Source: Ophiosphaerella korrae (taxonomy: Eukaryota > Ascomycota > Dothideomycetes > Pleosporales > Phaeosphaeriaceae). Taken from it: 11,933 bases of DNA. The translations under genes and the position numbers were made by a program. The number at the start of each line of letters is the position of its first letter. Position 1 is the stretch's first letter. Below the pieces are notes generated by a model. The model searched no databases. It was not told where the DNA came from and worked only from the letters and a program-made list of their open reading frames with translations. The stretch spans positions 1-11,933 of the forward strand of contig JALNQF010000878.1 of the NCBI GenBank assembly GCA_028456385.1, written 5' to 3'. Below are positions 1 to 7,859 of this stretch, one piece after another.

Positions 1-70
1 TAGTCCTATCTTAACGTAGTCTAGTTTTAAGCTTAGTCTCTTACTCTTAATATTTTTCTATACTAACTAT
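1..70 (-). other. Start of the GPY/F post-integrase segment
   Basis: After the integrase core the frame continues through a basic YNKKYKEG..FKKREKV stretch (61-120) and then KNIKSKRLSLKLDYVKIGL up to the left edge. In many gypsy elements this is 'R.NIKTKRPS.KLD.KK.GPF', the start of the GPY/F module, which helps integrase multimerise. Proline has become leucine at several sites, as expected for CCA to CTA. Whether a chromodomain followed cannot be seen. Confidence 0.8.
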
Positions 71-129
71 ACCTTTTCTCTCTTTTTAAATTAGAGTCCT
101 TCTTTATATTTCTTGTTATAATACTTTAC

Positions 130-960
130 TATTTAATTATATAGAAATTCTATATCTTATCTTAATTACTTATATATATCTTTAAGTCTATTAGCAAAGT
201 TTTTTCCTTTTAAAGACTAAGATATCTCTAGTCTTAGTATTCTATATATACTAGGATTAAATCTATAGTTTATAAAGAAAGGTAATACTCTTATTATTTT
301 ATTCTTTACGCTATTGTATACTAACTATACTATAGGTAGTAACTATACCTAATTGTTCTAGTTATAGTTAAGATAGTATCTTAGGTACTATTCTACTATC
401 TAGTTTATTCTTTCTAATTATTTATCTATTTATAGGTAGTATATAGTAGATATTATATATTTAATTCCTAATTATACTATTATCGTTCCCTATAGTTTTA
501 ATATAAATCTTACGTCTCTATCTATAATAATCTTATCTAGTAGTCTATATTAGCTAATTACTATTCCTAGGACTTAGTATATAGTAACTTCTATCCTACT
601 TTTTTCTTTATATAGTCTAAAGTATAAGTATTTTATAAGTTTATTTACTATTATTAGGATTCTATTATACTTAACTCTTAATATTAAGTCTTTTAACTTA
701 GGTAGTTTTATAATAAAGTCTATTGTAATAACTCTTTATAGTTATTTTAGTACTTCTACTAGTTATAGTTTCTTATATAGTATGTATCTACTATACTTAT
801 TTCTTTAATATTCTATATAATCTTGTAGTACTTCTATTACTAGTTATCTTGCTTTTAGGATATAGTAATCTTATAATAGTCTATCTAATATTTTTTTAAT
901 ACCTTAGTAACTATATACTAGTAGTTTATAAAATTGTTATATAAATTCTCTTTAGATTTT
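130..960 (-). other. Gypsy integrase remnant
   Basis: An HHCC finger lies at about 770-920. Its His and Cys residues are replaced, mostly by Tyr: 'VYSY' stands for V-x-G-H and 'DYIEY*RNKYSRY' for the C..CQ.NK..RH block. The DDE core follows. TIDFIIKLPKLK (700-735) keeps the first Asp (GAC 718-720), and LLDKIIIDRDVRF (about 499-540) keeps the second (GAT 520-522). After a 'STIYYL*IDK' stretch (family STAYHPQTDGQ), LERIN..VE near 391-417 keeps the catalytic Glu. 'LPFFINYRFNPS' at about 250-285 matches SPFFALYG..P. The catalytic triad survived, but the polypeptide is interrupted by many stops. Confidence 0.94.
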
Positions 961-1182
961 TCTTAGAATATATATTCTTCTATAGGCTTGTACTAGTCCT
1001 TCTTAGGTTTCTAATTTTTATATTTCTTTAGATATTTCTTGCGTTATTCTCTAAATCTATTTATCTAGCTTGCTACTTATTCTTTTAAGTATTGTAGCTA
1101 TTTTAGGTGTATTTAGGACTAAATATCTTTCTTTATTCTTAACTAGAACTATACTAGTAGTACTTACTTCTTTTTGTAAGTC

Positions 1183-1560
1183 TAGTCTTCTACTAAGGGC
1201 GTCTATAAATTAGTTGTCTTTCTCTTTTATATATATAATTTCTATATTAAATATTAATAAGAATTCCTACTATCTTGTATATTATTATATTAGTTCTTTA
1301 TTTAGTATAAATCTTATAAGATTCTTATAGTCTATATAGACCTTTATTTAGTATTTTACTCTTTATAGGTATACTCTCTATTATTTAAATACTTTATAGA
1401 TTACTAGTATCTCTTTATTATAAATTAGATAGTTAAGCTCTACTAGCTTTATTTTCTTAGAGAAGTATTTAACTAAATATTCTTTCTTAGTCTTTAGGTC
1501 TTCTTATATTAGTACTATTCTGTAGACTAAATTAGATGCGTCTATTTTTACTATTACTAG
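1183..1560 (-). other. Gypsy RNase H remnant
   Basis: The domain follows RT directly. It opens with VKIDASNLVYR (about 1519-1551), the usual TDASD..VG block with the second Asp changed to Asn while the first catalytic Asp (GAC 1540-1542) remains. Next come YFSKKI..VELNYLIYNKE (the SRKL..AELNYPIHDKE block), VYIDYKNL (TDHKNL) and finally DN.FIDALSRR near 1183-1215. The acidic residues are largely intact although Pro, His and Trp positions have decayed. In life it would have degraded the RNA strand of the replication hybrid. Confidence 0.93.
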
Positions 1561-1739
1561 TAGGTCTAAGTTGTATATTCTAATAACTAGGTTTTCTATA
1601 AACTTTTTCTTAATCTTCTTAAATACTTTATTATATTCTTTTATCTATTTAAATAGTGTATCTTTTTTTATAAGCTTTGTTATTAGTTTTATATCTTTAG
1701 ACTATCCTACTATTAACTTTTTATAAAAGTTAGCTAGGC

Positions 1740-2420
1740 TATAAAATTATTATACTTCCTTTAGGTTCTTAAGTATTAGCTATTTGTTAATTAATCTAAT
1801 TTTTTCTAGATTAATCTTGATTTTTCCTAGTTCGATAATAAATCTAAGGAAGTCTATTTCTTTTGTATAGAATTTGTATTTTCTTATTTTAAAGAATAGT
1901 TTACTTTCTACTAGTTTTTCTAGCACTTTGTATATATACTATACGTATTCTTCTTCTATTTCTAAGAATATAAGGATATTATCTAGGTATATAAATGTAA
2001 ATATATCTAAGTACTCTCTTAGTACTATATTTATTCTTTCCTAGAAGGCTACTAGTACGTTTATTAAGCTAAAGAGTATAACTAGGTATTTATATAGTCT
2101 ATATTATATTCTAAATACTATTTTCTATTTATTACTTTTCTTAATTCTAATCTAGTAGTAAGCGTTCTAGATATCTAGTTTTATAAAGATTCTTACTTTC
2201 TATAGTCTATCTTATATTACGTCTATTTATAGTAAGAGGTATTAGTTCTTATTTATAATTGTATTAGTTTTTCTAAAATCTATATAAGGTCTTTTGTTAT
2301 TTATTCTCTTTTTGTCTATAAATATAAGTCTATATACTACTAAGGATTTAGATTCTTATATCTATCTTTTCTTTAGTACGTTTTTAATAAACGTTTATTT
2401 AATCTTAGATTCTTCTTCTA
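1740..2420 (-). other. Gypsy reverse transcriptase remnant
   Basis: A run of canonical RT blocks lies in the polyprotein frame. A '.I.ESKS.VV....F.DKK' block lies at about 2308-2365 and 'RPYIDFRKTNTI' at about 2255-2290. The block around 2160-2190 contains KLD, the first catalytic Asp (GAT 2173-2175), and is followed by YY.IRIKK. 'YLV.LF' lies near 2070-2086. The catalytic YLDD box at 1978-1989 reads YLDN, within TFIYLDNILIFL, so its second Asp is lost. Downstream 'EKLVESKLFFKIRKYKF' (1870-1920) and 'IDFLRFIIELGKI' (1819-1857) match the family's KCEF and FLG.IIS segments, with Gly changed to Arg. This domain would have copied the element RNA into DNA. Confidence 0.95.
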
Positions 2421-2739
2421 TTTTTCTATAAACTAAGCTCTATCCTACATCCTTGTCTTCCTTTAGATCTATTACTAAATCCTATAGTTAATATTCTAGA
2501 AGGTAATCTTTAGGTTCTATAAGCTATTTTTCCTATTTCTTATATTCTTCTAGGAATTCTCCTTTATATATAACTATGTTAGCTTTTAATATTTCTTTTT
2601 TAGGGTAGCTAATTCTACCTATTCTCTAATTAATTCTTAGGTTAGTTATCTATAACTATAGTATTCTTAGTATTATATCTTATTTGTTATTAATTGTTGT
2701 TATATCTATAACTACGTTCTTAATTTCTAATTCTTCTAG

Positions 2740-2940
2740 CTTTAGTATAGAGGGTGTTATCTTAAACCTTATAGGTTCTTAGAATAGTTTTCCTTTAATT
2801 ATACTTAGTTATTAAGAGTACTTCTTTATAGTATAGGTTATTCTTTAGCTTTCTATAAACTTCTTTAATATAAAGTTCTTTATAGCTCTACTATTAATTA
2901 TTAATTATACTTTCTTTTTTTAATAAGTACCTATCTTTAT
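2740..2940 (-). other. Gypsy aspartic protease remnant
   Basis: At 2860-2901 the frame reads IINSRAIKNFILKKF, which matches the retropepsin active site of Ty3/gypsy elements (typically ID-S-G-A-T.NFIS..F). The catalytic Asp is now Asn (AAT at 2893-2895) and the following Gly is Arg (AGA at 2887-2889). Both changes are TG to TA. Position between Gag and RT is the expected one for this family. The outer limits of the domain are approximate. Confidence 0.85.
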
Positions 2941-4098
2941 AATATATAGGCCTCTTATACTTTCTAGCTTTTCTTACTTTAGTATTTTTATAAATTATCT
3001 ATCTTCTTAGGGCTATAGCCTTATTTTAAGTTTATATTCTTTATATTTTAGATATTTATTATACTTATATTTATACTATAGTCTTCCTTAGACCTATTTC
3101 TTAAGTATTTTTAGTCTTAGCCTTATTGCTATATAACTTTCTTTAGGTATTATTTTCTATTCTTAGATATCTTCTACTAGAATTACTCTTATATAGTTAT
3201 AGCCTCTTCTTCTTATAGGCTATACTTTATTATTTACTTTAGAGTTTCTATATATTATATAATTCTTCTCTAGGTATAATATCTATAATACTTTAAAATA
3301 GGCTAGATATTTTAGGTTTGTTATTTTGTTATCTCCTTTTTAGTAACTATTTATTCTAGGTCTTGTATTTGTTAGGACGTAGTATACTATTAGTACTTGT
3401 AGTATATAGGCTTTATTAATCTATTGCGTTTTTTTTATAAAGAACTACTATTCCCTTTATATAAGTATTCTTCTTACTATAACTATATATTACTTTATCT
3501 ATTCTTAAAATAGTATAAACTTTATTTCTTTAGGATTATATTCTTTCTAGTTTTCGTACACTTCCTCTATACTTATAACTAGTAAGTATTTCTAAATAAA
3601 TTTCTATTCTTTATTTTGTTCTTCTATATCTATTATTATATAGCTATTATAGCTATATATATCTAGCTAGGCGTATTTTATACCTTTTATACTTTTTTAT
3701 CTTTTACTTTCTTATAGTTCTTTAGAAAAAGCTATAGTAGTCTCTTTATTTAGTACTAGTCTTTTAGCCTAGATTAATAGAGTCTAGGGCTCTTCTTTTT
3801 CTAAGTCTTCAATTAGTAAGTCTATTATATACGCTATTTCTTCTAGCTATACTTTTATTCTTTCTTTTATTACTACTACTCTATTTCTTTATTATAGGAA
3901 GTATCTTACTCTTTATTTACTAGAAAGATATATATAGTAGTTGTCTTTATAATAAAAGGTCTAATAAAGTATTATATATTGTATTTCTTTACTCTTAGCT
4001 ACTTTTTCTTAAGGTTTAGCCTATACTTATAGTATTTCTTTCCTTTTCTCTATTATCTTTAACTAAGTTTCCTTATCTTTTTTATAGTCTTTACTTTT

Positions 4099-4209
4099 AT
4101 AGTCTTTTATATAGTATCCTAGTTTCCTATATTTATAATATACTATATCTTTTTTCTTCTTTAATTAGTAGTCTTTTACGTAGTAGCCTTTCTTACTATA
4201 GTTAAAATA
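4099..4209 (-). other. Tandem CCHC zinc knuckles, all ligands mutated to Tyr
   Basis: Two copies of the C-x2-C-x4-H-x4-C nucleocapsid knuckle are recognisable at 4168-4209 and 4099-4140. Every ligand has become tyrosine: the copies read YFNYSKKGYYVKDY and YYKYRKLGYYIKDY. Cys-to-Tyr arises from TG to TA (G to A on the coding strand) and His-to-Tyr from CA to TA (C to T), so both DNA strands were hit within a few codons. Surrounding Lys/Asp and one Gly of each copy are kept. The knuckles would have bound the genomic RNA during packaging. With no zinc ligand left they could not fold. Confidence 0.93.
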
Positions 4210-4260
4210 CGTAAAGTCTTTGTTCTTTTTTCTCTTTCTATCCTTATTTACGTTAAGGAT

Positions 4261-5154
4261 TATAGGGTCTCTAGTGTCCTAGTTTCTAGTTTAGCTACTA
4301 TACTTGTTCTTTTTCTATTCTTAAAGGTTGTTATTAATTTAGATTACCTATTATTTTAGAGCTTCTAGTATCCTAGGTTTCTCTATATATATTATTTTGT
4401 GTTAAATTTTTACGTTTAGCCCTTGTTTAAATTGTAATATAAAGGCTAATTTATTCTATTCTATATTTTAGCTTAGTTATTTAAATTATAATATATATTC
4501 TAGAATACTCTTATTTTATATAAGCCTTTTAAGTTTCTCTTTAGCTTATTAGGTAATATCTATATCTCTAAATACTACTCTTATTTATTTAGTAAAGTAT
4601 TTATAGCTTCTAAAAATAGCTCTAGTTTTATCCTTTTAGGTTATTAGAGAATATATCGTGTAGTTTATCTAGTAGAGCTCGTACTATCTTATTGCGTCTT
4701 CTTTAAGGTGTAGTCTAATATATATTACTTTCTTTTCTTCTATATTAAAGTATAGTACTTATATATCTATCTAGAGTTATACTAACGCTATAAAGAGTCT
4801 TAGTTTTTCCCTTATTCTATTAAACTTTTTAAGAATAGGTATCTTAGGTAGTTTCTTTATTACAATTATTTCTAGTTATTAGGTAATTAGCTCTATCTAG
4901 TTCTAGCCTTTAATAATAGCTTTAATTTATACTTTATTCTATTTTAAGTAGTCTTGTAGTTCTTTATTCTACGTTTCTAGTACTTTAATTACTATCTTTA
5001 TATCTTCTTTGTTATTAATTAGTTTGTTTATATAGTCTTTAATTGTTTCTTATATAGTACTATCTAACTTATAACTACTCTTAGAGGCTTTACTTATTAA
5101 ACTTTCTACTATTATATTAGCTAGACTATACGCTATTTACGCTTTACTTCTTAT
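4261..5154 (-). other. Gag capsid-like region of the gypsy element
   Basis: This segment precedes the zinc knuckles in the polyprotein frame. It starts with a charged, probably coiled-coil stretch (about 4920-5100, rich in K, E, N and L). A retrotransposon Gag-like helical region follows: a 'RLHLKEDAxRWY'-like piece near 4681-4710, then 'F..Y..FTK.IRVVFRDI' near 4561-4617, which resembles the F..W..F...L...FGD motif of retrotrans_gag. After that comes 'EYILQFK.L' near 4479-4500. A piece reading KPRILEALK near 4354-4380 matches the end of such capsids. The assignment rests on order and motif resemblance, since Gag is poorly conserved. In life it would have built the virus-like particle around the element RNA. 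Confidence 0.75.
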
Positions 5155-5222
5155 AATAACTAGATTAGTAAAGTATTACTAGCTTACTAGGGTTAACTTC
5201 CTAATAGCCTAGATAGGTATTA

Positions 5223-5264
5223 GTAGATTATAAGGTAATAATAAAAGCTTGTGTTATAATCTAC
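5223..5264. repeat. Inverted repeat upstream of gypsy Gag
   Basis: A perfect 11-bp inverted repeat has arms GTAGATTATAA (5223-5233) and TTATAATCTAC (5254-5264), separated by a 20-bp loop. It lies just upstream of the gypsy Gag frame, where a primer-binding site or the inner edge of the 5' LTR would be expected. A minus-strand TTATAACA-like end near 5251-5258 could be the LTR terminus, but this is only suggestive. The core GATTATA is shared with the repeat cluster at 5413-5478. Confidence 0.6.
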
Positions 5265-5412
5265 AATAGGCTATAAATAATAGAAGATATTTTATAACTA
5301 TCTTTATATTATTACTTATAGTTAATAATTAAATTACTAATACTATCTTAATATTGCGCATCGCTACTAACTATATACTTGTCCTAATCTATTAATTTAT
5401 TACTACTAAGAA

Positions 5413-5449
5413 TAATAGATTATAGATTACCTTAATCTATAATCTATTA
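5413..5449. repeat. Perfect 17-bp inverted repeat with 3-bp spacer
   Basis: The left arm TAATAGATTATAGATTA (5413-5429) and right arm TAATCTATAATCTATTA (5433-5449) are exact reverse complements around CCT. The 15-bp string TAGATTATAGATTAC at 5416-5430 recurs directly at 5464-5478. The two sites thus form an inverted plus direct cluster inside the gene-free spacer. It may be a palindromic LTR motif, a small inverted-repeat element or a hairpin. No neighbouring gene indicates which. Confidence 0.8.
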
Positions 5450-5463
5450 ACGCTAAGAGTCTA

Positions 5464-5478
5464 TAGATTATAGATTAC
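5464..5478 (+). repeat. Direct copy of the 5416-5430 motif
   Basis: TAGATTATAGATTAC is repeated exactly from 5416-5430, 48 bp downstream. It follows CTA, so a longer CTATAGATTATAGATTAC unit is present here. Together with the inverted repeat at 5413-5449 it makes three arms of one motif within about 65 bp. Confidence 0.75.
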
Positions 5479-5635
5479 TTTTAGGTATCCTAATTATATA
5501 TAGTTTCCTAATTAAGTTTATATTCTTTGTATTTGTAAGAACTTAATCCTTTAGTTATAGGGCTAATTAGTTCTATCTATATTTCTCTTATTACTATTAT
5601 AATATAAATATAGGAGTAGAATAGTATATATTACC

Positions 5636-5647
5636 TAAGGGCCCTTA
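5636..5647. repeat. GC-centred 12-bp palindrome
   Basis: TAAGGGCCCTTA is a perfect palindrome with a GGGCCC core, unusual in such AT-rich sequence. It contains no CpA, so RIP would leave it untouched. It lies near the point where CpG becomes more frequent and may mark the region of the junction between elements, but no function is supported. Confidence 0.35.
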
Positions 5648-5826
5648 CCTTTACTTACGCTTTACGTAGCTATAGCCTACTATAGCCTATAGTATAATAG
5701 TAAGTTACTTATATTATTAAGTATCTTTAATAACTAACTATTATTGCAAGTTAGAGCTTTACTCTATATAATTTAAGTAAGCCTATAGTAGTAAGCGAGC
5801 TATATAAGCTATTTAAGCTACTCTAC

Positions 5827-5836
5827 TATATATAAG
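5827..5836 (+). promoter_or_regulatory. TATA-like site, possible copia LTR promoter
   Basis: TATATATAAG lies about 200 bp upstream of the estimated copia Gag start, in the orientation and at the distance expected for an LTR core promoter. Because RIP creates TATA strings everywhere by turning CA and TG into TA, the match alone is weak evidence. Confidence 0.3.
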
Positions 5837-5985
5837 TAGCCTAGCTTAGATAGCTCTTTAATTAATAATTATCTTCTACTTATTTCTAAGCTTATATCTC
5901 GTAATAGTTATAAGCCTAGCGCTAAAAATTACTTAATAGTTCTATCCTATATACTATAGTAAGAGATCGCGAGCTTAGTATACTC

Positions 5986-6010
5986 CTATCTTATCTTATC
6001 TTATCTTATC
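5986..6010 (+). repeat. Pentamer tandem array (TTATC)n in copia leader
   Basis: Five consecutive pentamers are present: one CTATC followed by four exact TTATC units. They lie about 20 bp before the estimated start of the copia Gag frame, in the leader. This is a simple sequence repeat. The ancestral unit may have been different before RIP, for example a CA-containing pentamer. Confidence 0.75.
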
Positions 6011-6029
6011 TATTACTTAAACGCTTACA

Positions 6030-6850
6030 ATATCTTATAGTAAGATTACTCTACTTAATAAAAGTACTACCTTACTTAACAAGTACTTATAATAGCTAGT
6101 ATAGTTTATACAACTCTATTACAACGCTCTTAAGCTAGGTATCTAGTAGCTAGTTAATCTAGAAGCTAATAACGTCCCTAATATCTACGCTAATAAACTA
6201 GTTTAACTTAAACTAAAGAGCCTAGTAATAGTAGAAGAAGTAGCTACCTATAAGCTTACAATAGAGAAATACTAAGCTACAAAAAATACCTAGGTATCGT
6301 AAATAGTATACCTTAAAGCTCTAAGCGCCTAGGTAAACGCTATAATTAATCTAAGTTATCTAGTAATAGCTAAGATAACTCTACTTGCGAATAATAAAGC
6401 TATATTACAAAAGCTTGTTTAAACGCTAAAGAGCTTACTAGCTTTATCTAATACTAGCGCTAGTAATCTTATCTAAGCTTAATACTAAGCCTATCTATAG
6501 AAGGCTCGCTAAGGACAATAATTACTAGAGCTCTAGTATAATAAGTAGCTACGCCTATATTAGCGTGTAATCGCGTATAATATTATAGAGGTAATAGGTA
6601 AGCTCGTAGTATAAGATTTCCTAGAGGCGTTAACGCTAAAGCTAGCTCTAGACTAGGCTTAGATAATAAGCTAATTAGTAATCTAGAGCTTAGTCCTTAG
6701 CTTAAAGGTACTTACGCTAAAGTAAATTAGTAGTATCTACTTAGCTTTATTATAGGAGTATAAGCTCTAAACTACTAATTAAGGAGCTAGCGTATTTATA
6801 ACGTTTAGAGGATCTAAGCTAAGCTTAAGCTTAAGTACTAACTTAAAACA
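6030..6850 (+). other. Copia Gag region
   Basis: The start resembles copia Gag: 'ITLLNKSTTLLNKYL' followed by 'FIQLYYNALKLGI', comparable to the 'LNG.NNY..W......L......W..V' opening of such proteins, with decayed Trp at the stop positions. 'NNVPNIYANKL' and 'EEVATYKLTIEKY' follow, then long helical segments up to the zinc finger at 6855. The protein would form the particle shell. The call rests on position and the opening motif, since copia Gag sequences vary widely. Confidence 0.75.
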
Positions 6851-6854
6851 CAAC

Positions 6855-6896
6855 TACCTATATAGCTAAGCTTACTACTAGAAGCTATAAGATTAT
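6855..6896 (+). other. Atypical copia Gag zinc finger (C-x-C form), ligands lost
   Basis: The frame reads YLYS*AYY*KL*DY. Reversing only CA/TG losses gives Cys-Pro-Cys-Gly-Trp-Ala-His-His-Trp-Lys-Pro-Gln-Asp-Cys. That is a C-x-C-x3/4-H-x5/6-C finger rather than C-x2-C-x4-H-x4-C. A short C-x-C-G...H form is known to me from some fungal copia Gag proteins. All presumptive ligands are now Tyr and the Trp and Gln codons are stops. It would have bound element RNA. Confidence 0.6.
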
Positions 6897-7106
6897 AGAT
6901 AGGTATAAGTAGCGCTTACTAGTAATCTATTTAAAATAGACAATAATAGAAAGGCAAAAATATAGGCTTATTTAGATAAGCTACGCTTTATAGTAGTTAA
7001 AACCTTAGTAACTTAAAAGTAGGCTAGTCCCTTATAAGAACTAGTTAAAGCTAGCTTAGAGTTAGTTAAATTAAAGGCTCTAGTCTACCTAGGCTAGCTA
7101 AACGCA

Positions 7107-7160
7107 GTACTTATTAACCTAGGTATACTTATTAACTTAGGTAAACTTATTAAGCTAGTA
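7107..7160 (+). repeat. Three 18-bp in-frame tandem repeats before the protease
   Basis: Three consecutive 18-bp units encode VLINLG, ILINLG and KLIKLV. The shared core is CTTATTAA, each unit being a hexapeptide. Because CCA and CCG become Leu codons under RIP, the ancestral unit was probably proline-rich (of the type P-I-N-P-G-x). They form a flexible linker between Gag and protease of the copia polyprotein. Confidence 0.75.
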
Positions 7161-7187
7161 CCTAGAGCCTACTTAACGCTAGATTTT

Positions 7188-7330
7188 AATACTTACCTAC
7201 TCTTTAAGAGTACTATACTTAATAATAGAGCTACTCTCTACTTAGTTAACTTAATAAGTCTTATAGAACTAGGCTCCTTTATAAGAGTAAAAGGTATAAG
7301 CTACGTAGAGGTAAGTATATAAGTATTTCT
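7188..7330 (+). other. Copia aspartic protease remnant
   Basis: The active-site block lies at 7215-7250 and reads TILNNRATLYLVN, matching the copia I-L-D-S-G-A-T-x-H-x-x-N pattern. The catalytic Asp is now Asn (AAT 7221-7223), the Gly is Arg (AGA 7227-7229) and the His is Tyr. The middle residue is Asn (AAT 7224-7226). CpA-specific change could produce it from Asp (GAT) or leave an original AAT, but not easily from Ser (AGT). It lies between Gag and the integrase finger, as expected. It would have processed the polyprotein. Confidence 0.8.
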
Positions 7331-7682
7331 AATACTTAGTAAAAGTACTTAAGTTCTTAAGAACGCTCTAAATAGAGCTTATAGTAAGCGTATAGAGAAT
7401 CTTGTACTTTATAAAGTAGTAGTAGTTAAAGGATTTTATATTAATATAGTATCTAAAGCTCGATTATAGTAAGCTAGAGCCTAGTATTAAGGTTTTAACG
7501 TAACTCTAAGAGTAGGAACGCTAGTAGAGAGTATTATACTAGCGACGCTAATACGTAAATATAATCTTACTTTTATTAAATATAAGCCTATTGCGTTTTA
7601 TCTAACTATTATAAGCGTAACTTAAGGCAATTAAGTTAATTAATAGCTTAACTTATAGTATACAATACCTAGAAGCGACTTA

Positions 7683-7815
7683 GAAGAGCTCTAGTACGCT
7701 AGAGCTAGTTATCTTAGACTAGAAGTACTACGAGCGCTAGTAACAAGCGCAAGAAACGTGCGTATTAATAGGATAGCGCGTATTAAGTGCAAGTATTACT
7801 TAATAGCTTACGCTA
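7683..7815 (+). other. Copia pre-integrase zinc finger remnant
   Basis: The GAG-pre-integrase block is visible as EEL*YARASYLRLEVLRAL, the family W-H-x-R-x-G-H-L-x-x-E-V-L-x-x-L, with both His now Tyr (7695-7697 and 7710-7712) and Trp now TAG. The C-x2-C pair follows at 7788-7799 as CKYY: the first Cys (TGC) has survived RIP and the second is Tyr. The next codons, AYAK*VIL, match the A-H-A-K-Q segment. The finger would have helped integrase bind DNA. Confidence 0.9.
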
Positions 7816-7859
7816 AGTAAGTTATCTTAAAGTAGCCTAGAGAGAAAGCCTTACGCCTA

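Larger units (their letters stand above)
1..5154 (-). pseudogene. Decayed gypsy Gag-Pol polyprotein
   Basis: This is one minus-strand frame, in which each codon occupies plus-strand triplets starting at coordinates equal to 1 modulo 3. I followed the same frame through the zinc knuckles (4168), protease (2893), RT (1987), RNase H (1540), integrase (718) and left edge. There is thus no net indel over about 1,700 codons, and Gag and Pol are fused without a frameshift site. In-frame stops are very frequent and match family Trp or Gln positions, for example TAG at 1780-1782 and two TAA at 1747-1752, after RT in the segment that normally reads W...EVQxF. No ATG start survives. An ATA near 5154, followed by a basic stretch (RSK), is a guess for the original start. 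The product would have been the self-replication polyprotein. It cannot be translated now. Confidence 0.92.
1..5264 (-). mobile_element. Ty3/gypsy LTR retrotransposon, RIP-inactivated, cut by window edge
   Basis: The minus strand carries a complete Ty3/gypsy domain order: Gag, zinc knuckles, protease, RT, RNase H, integrase and GPY/F start. The order RT-RNase H-integrase separates it from copia. The element enters from the right and leaves at position 1 inside the post-integrase region, so its C-terminus, any chromodomain and its 3' LTR are outside the window. The right boundary is uncertain: 5264 is only the outer edge of an inverted repeat upstream of Gag, and the 5' LTR probably lies further right in 5265-5640. 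No target-site duplication or LTR pair can be tested here. Confidence 0.93.
5265..6029. other. Divergent spacer between the two retroelements, probable decayed 5' LTRs
   Basis: This 765-bp stretch holds no recognisable coding sequence in either direction. It separates the 5' ends of the minus-strand gypsy and plus-strand copia elements. It should therefore contain the 5' LTRs or leaders of one or both, but no direct LTR pair exists in the window to prove it. CpG is rare at the left and more common from about 5640, so an element junction in the 5520-5650 area is plausible. Visible structures are the inverted-repeat cluster at 5413-5478, a 12-bp palindrome at 5636-5647, a TATA-like site at 5827 and a pentamer array at 5986. 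Primer-binding sites could not be identified. Confidence 0.55.

Noticed and set aside
5761..5850. Multiple TATA boxes as real promoters
   Set aside because: TATATA strings are generated everywhere by RIP. Only the one at 5827 was kept, with low confidence, because of its position.
5265..6029. A host gene or tRNA between the two elements
   Set aside because: No coding frame, splice pattern or tRNA-like box A/B arrangement can be recognised, and stops are dense in all frames.
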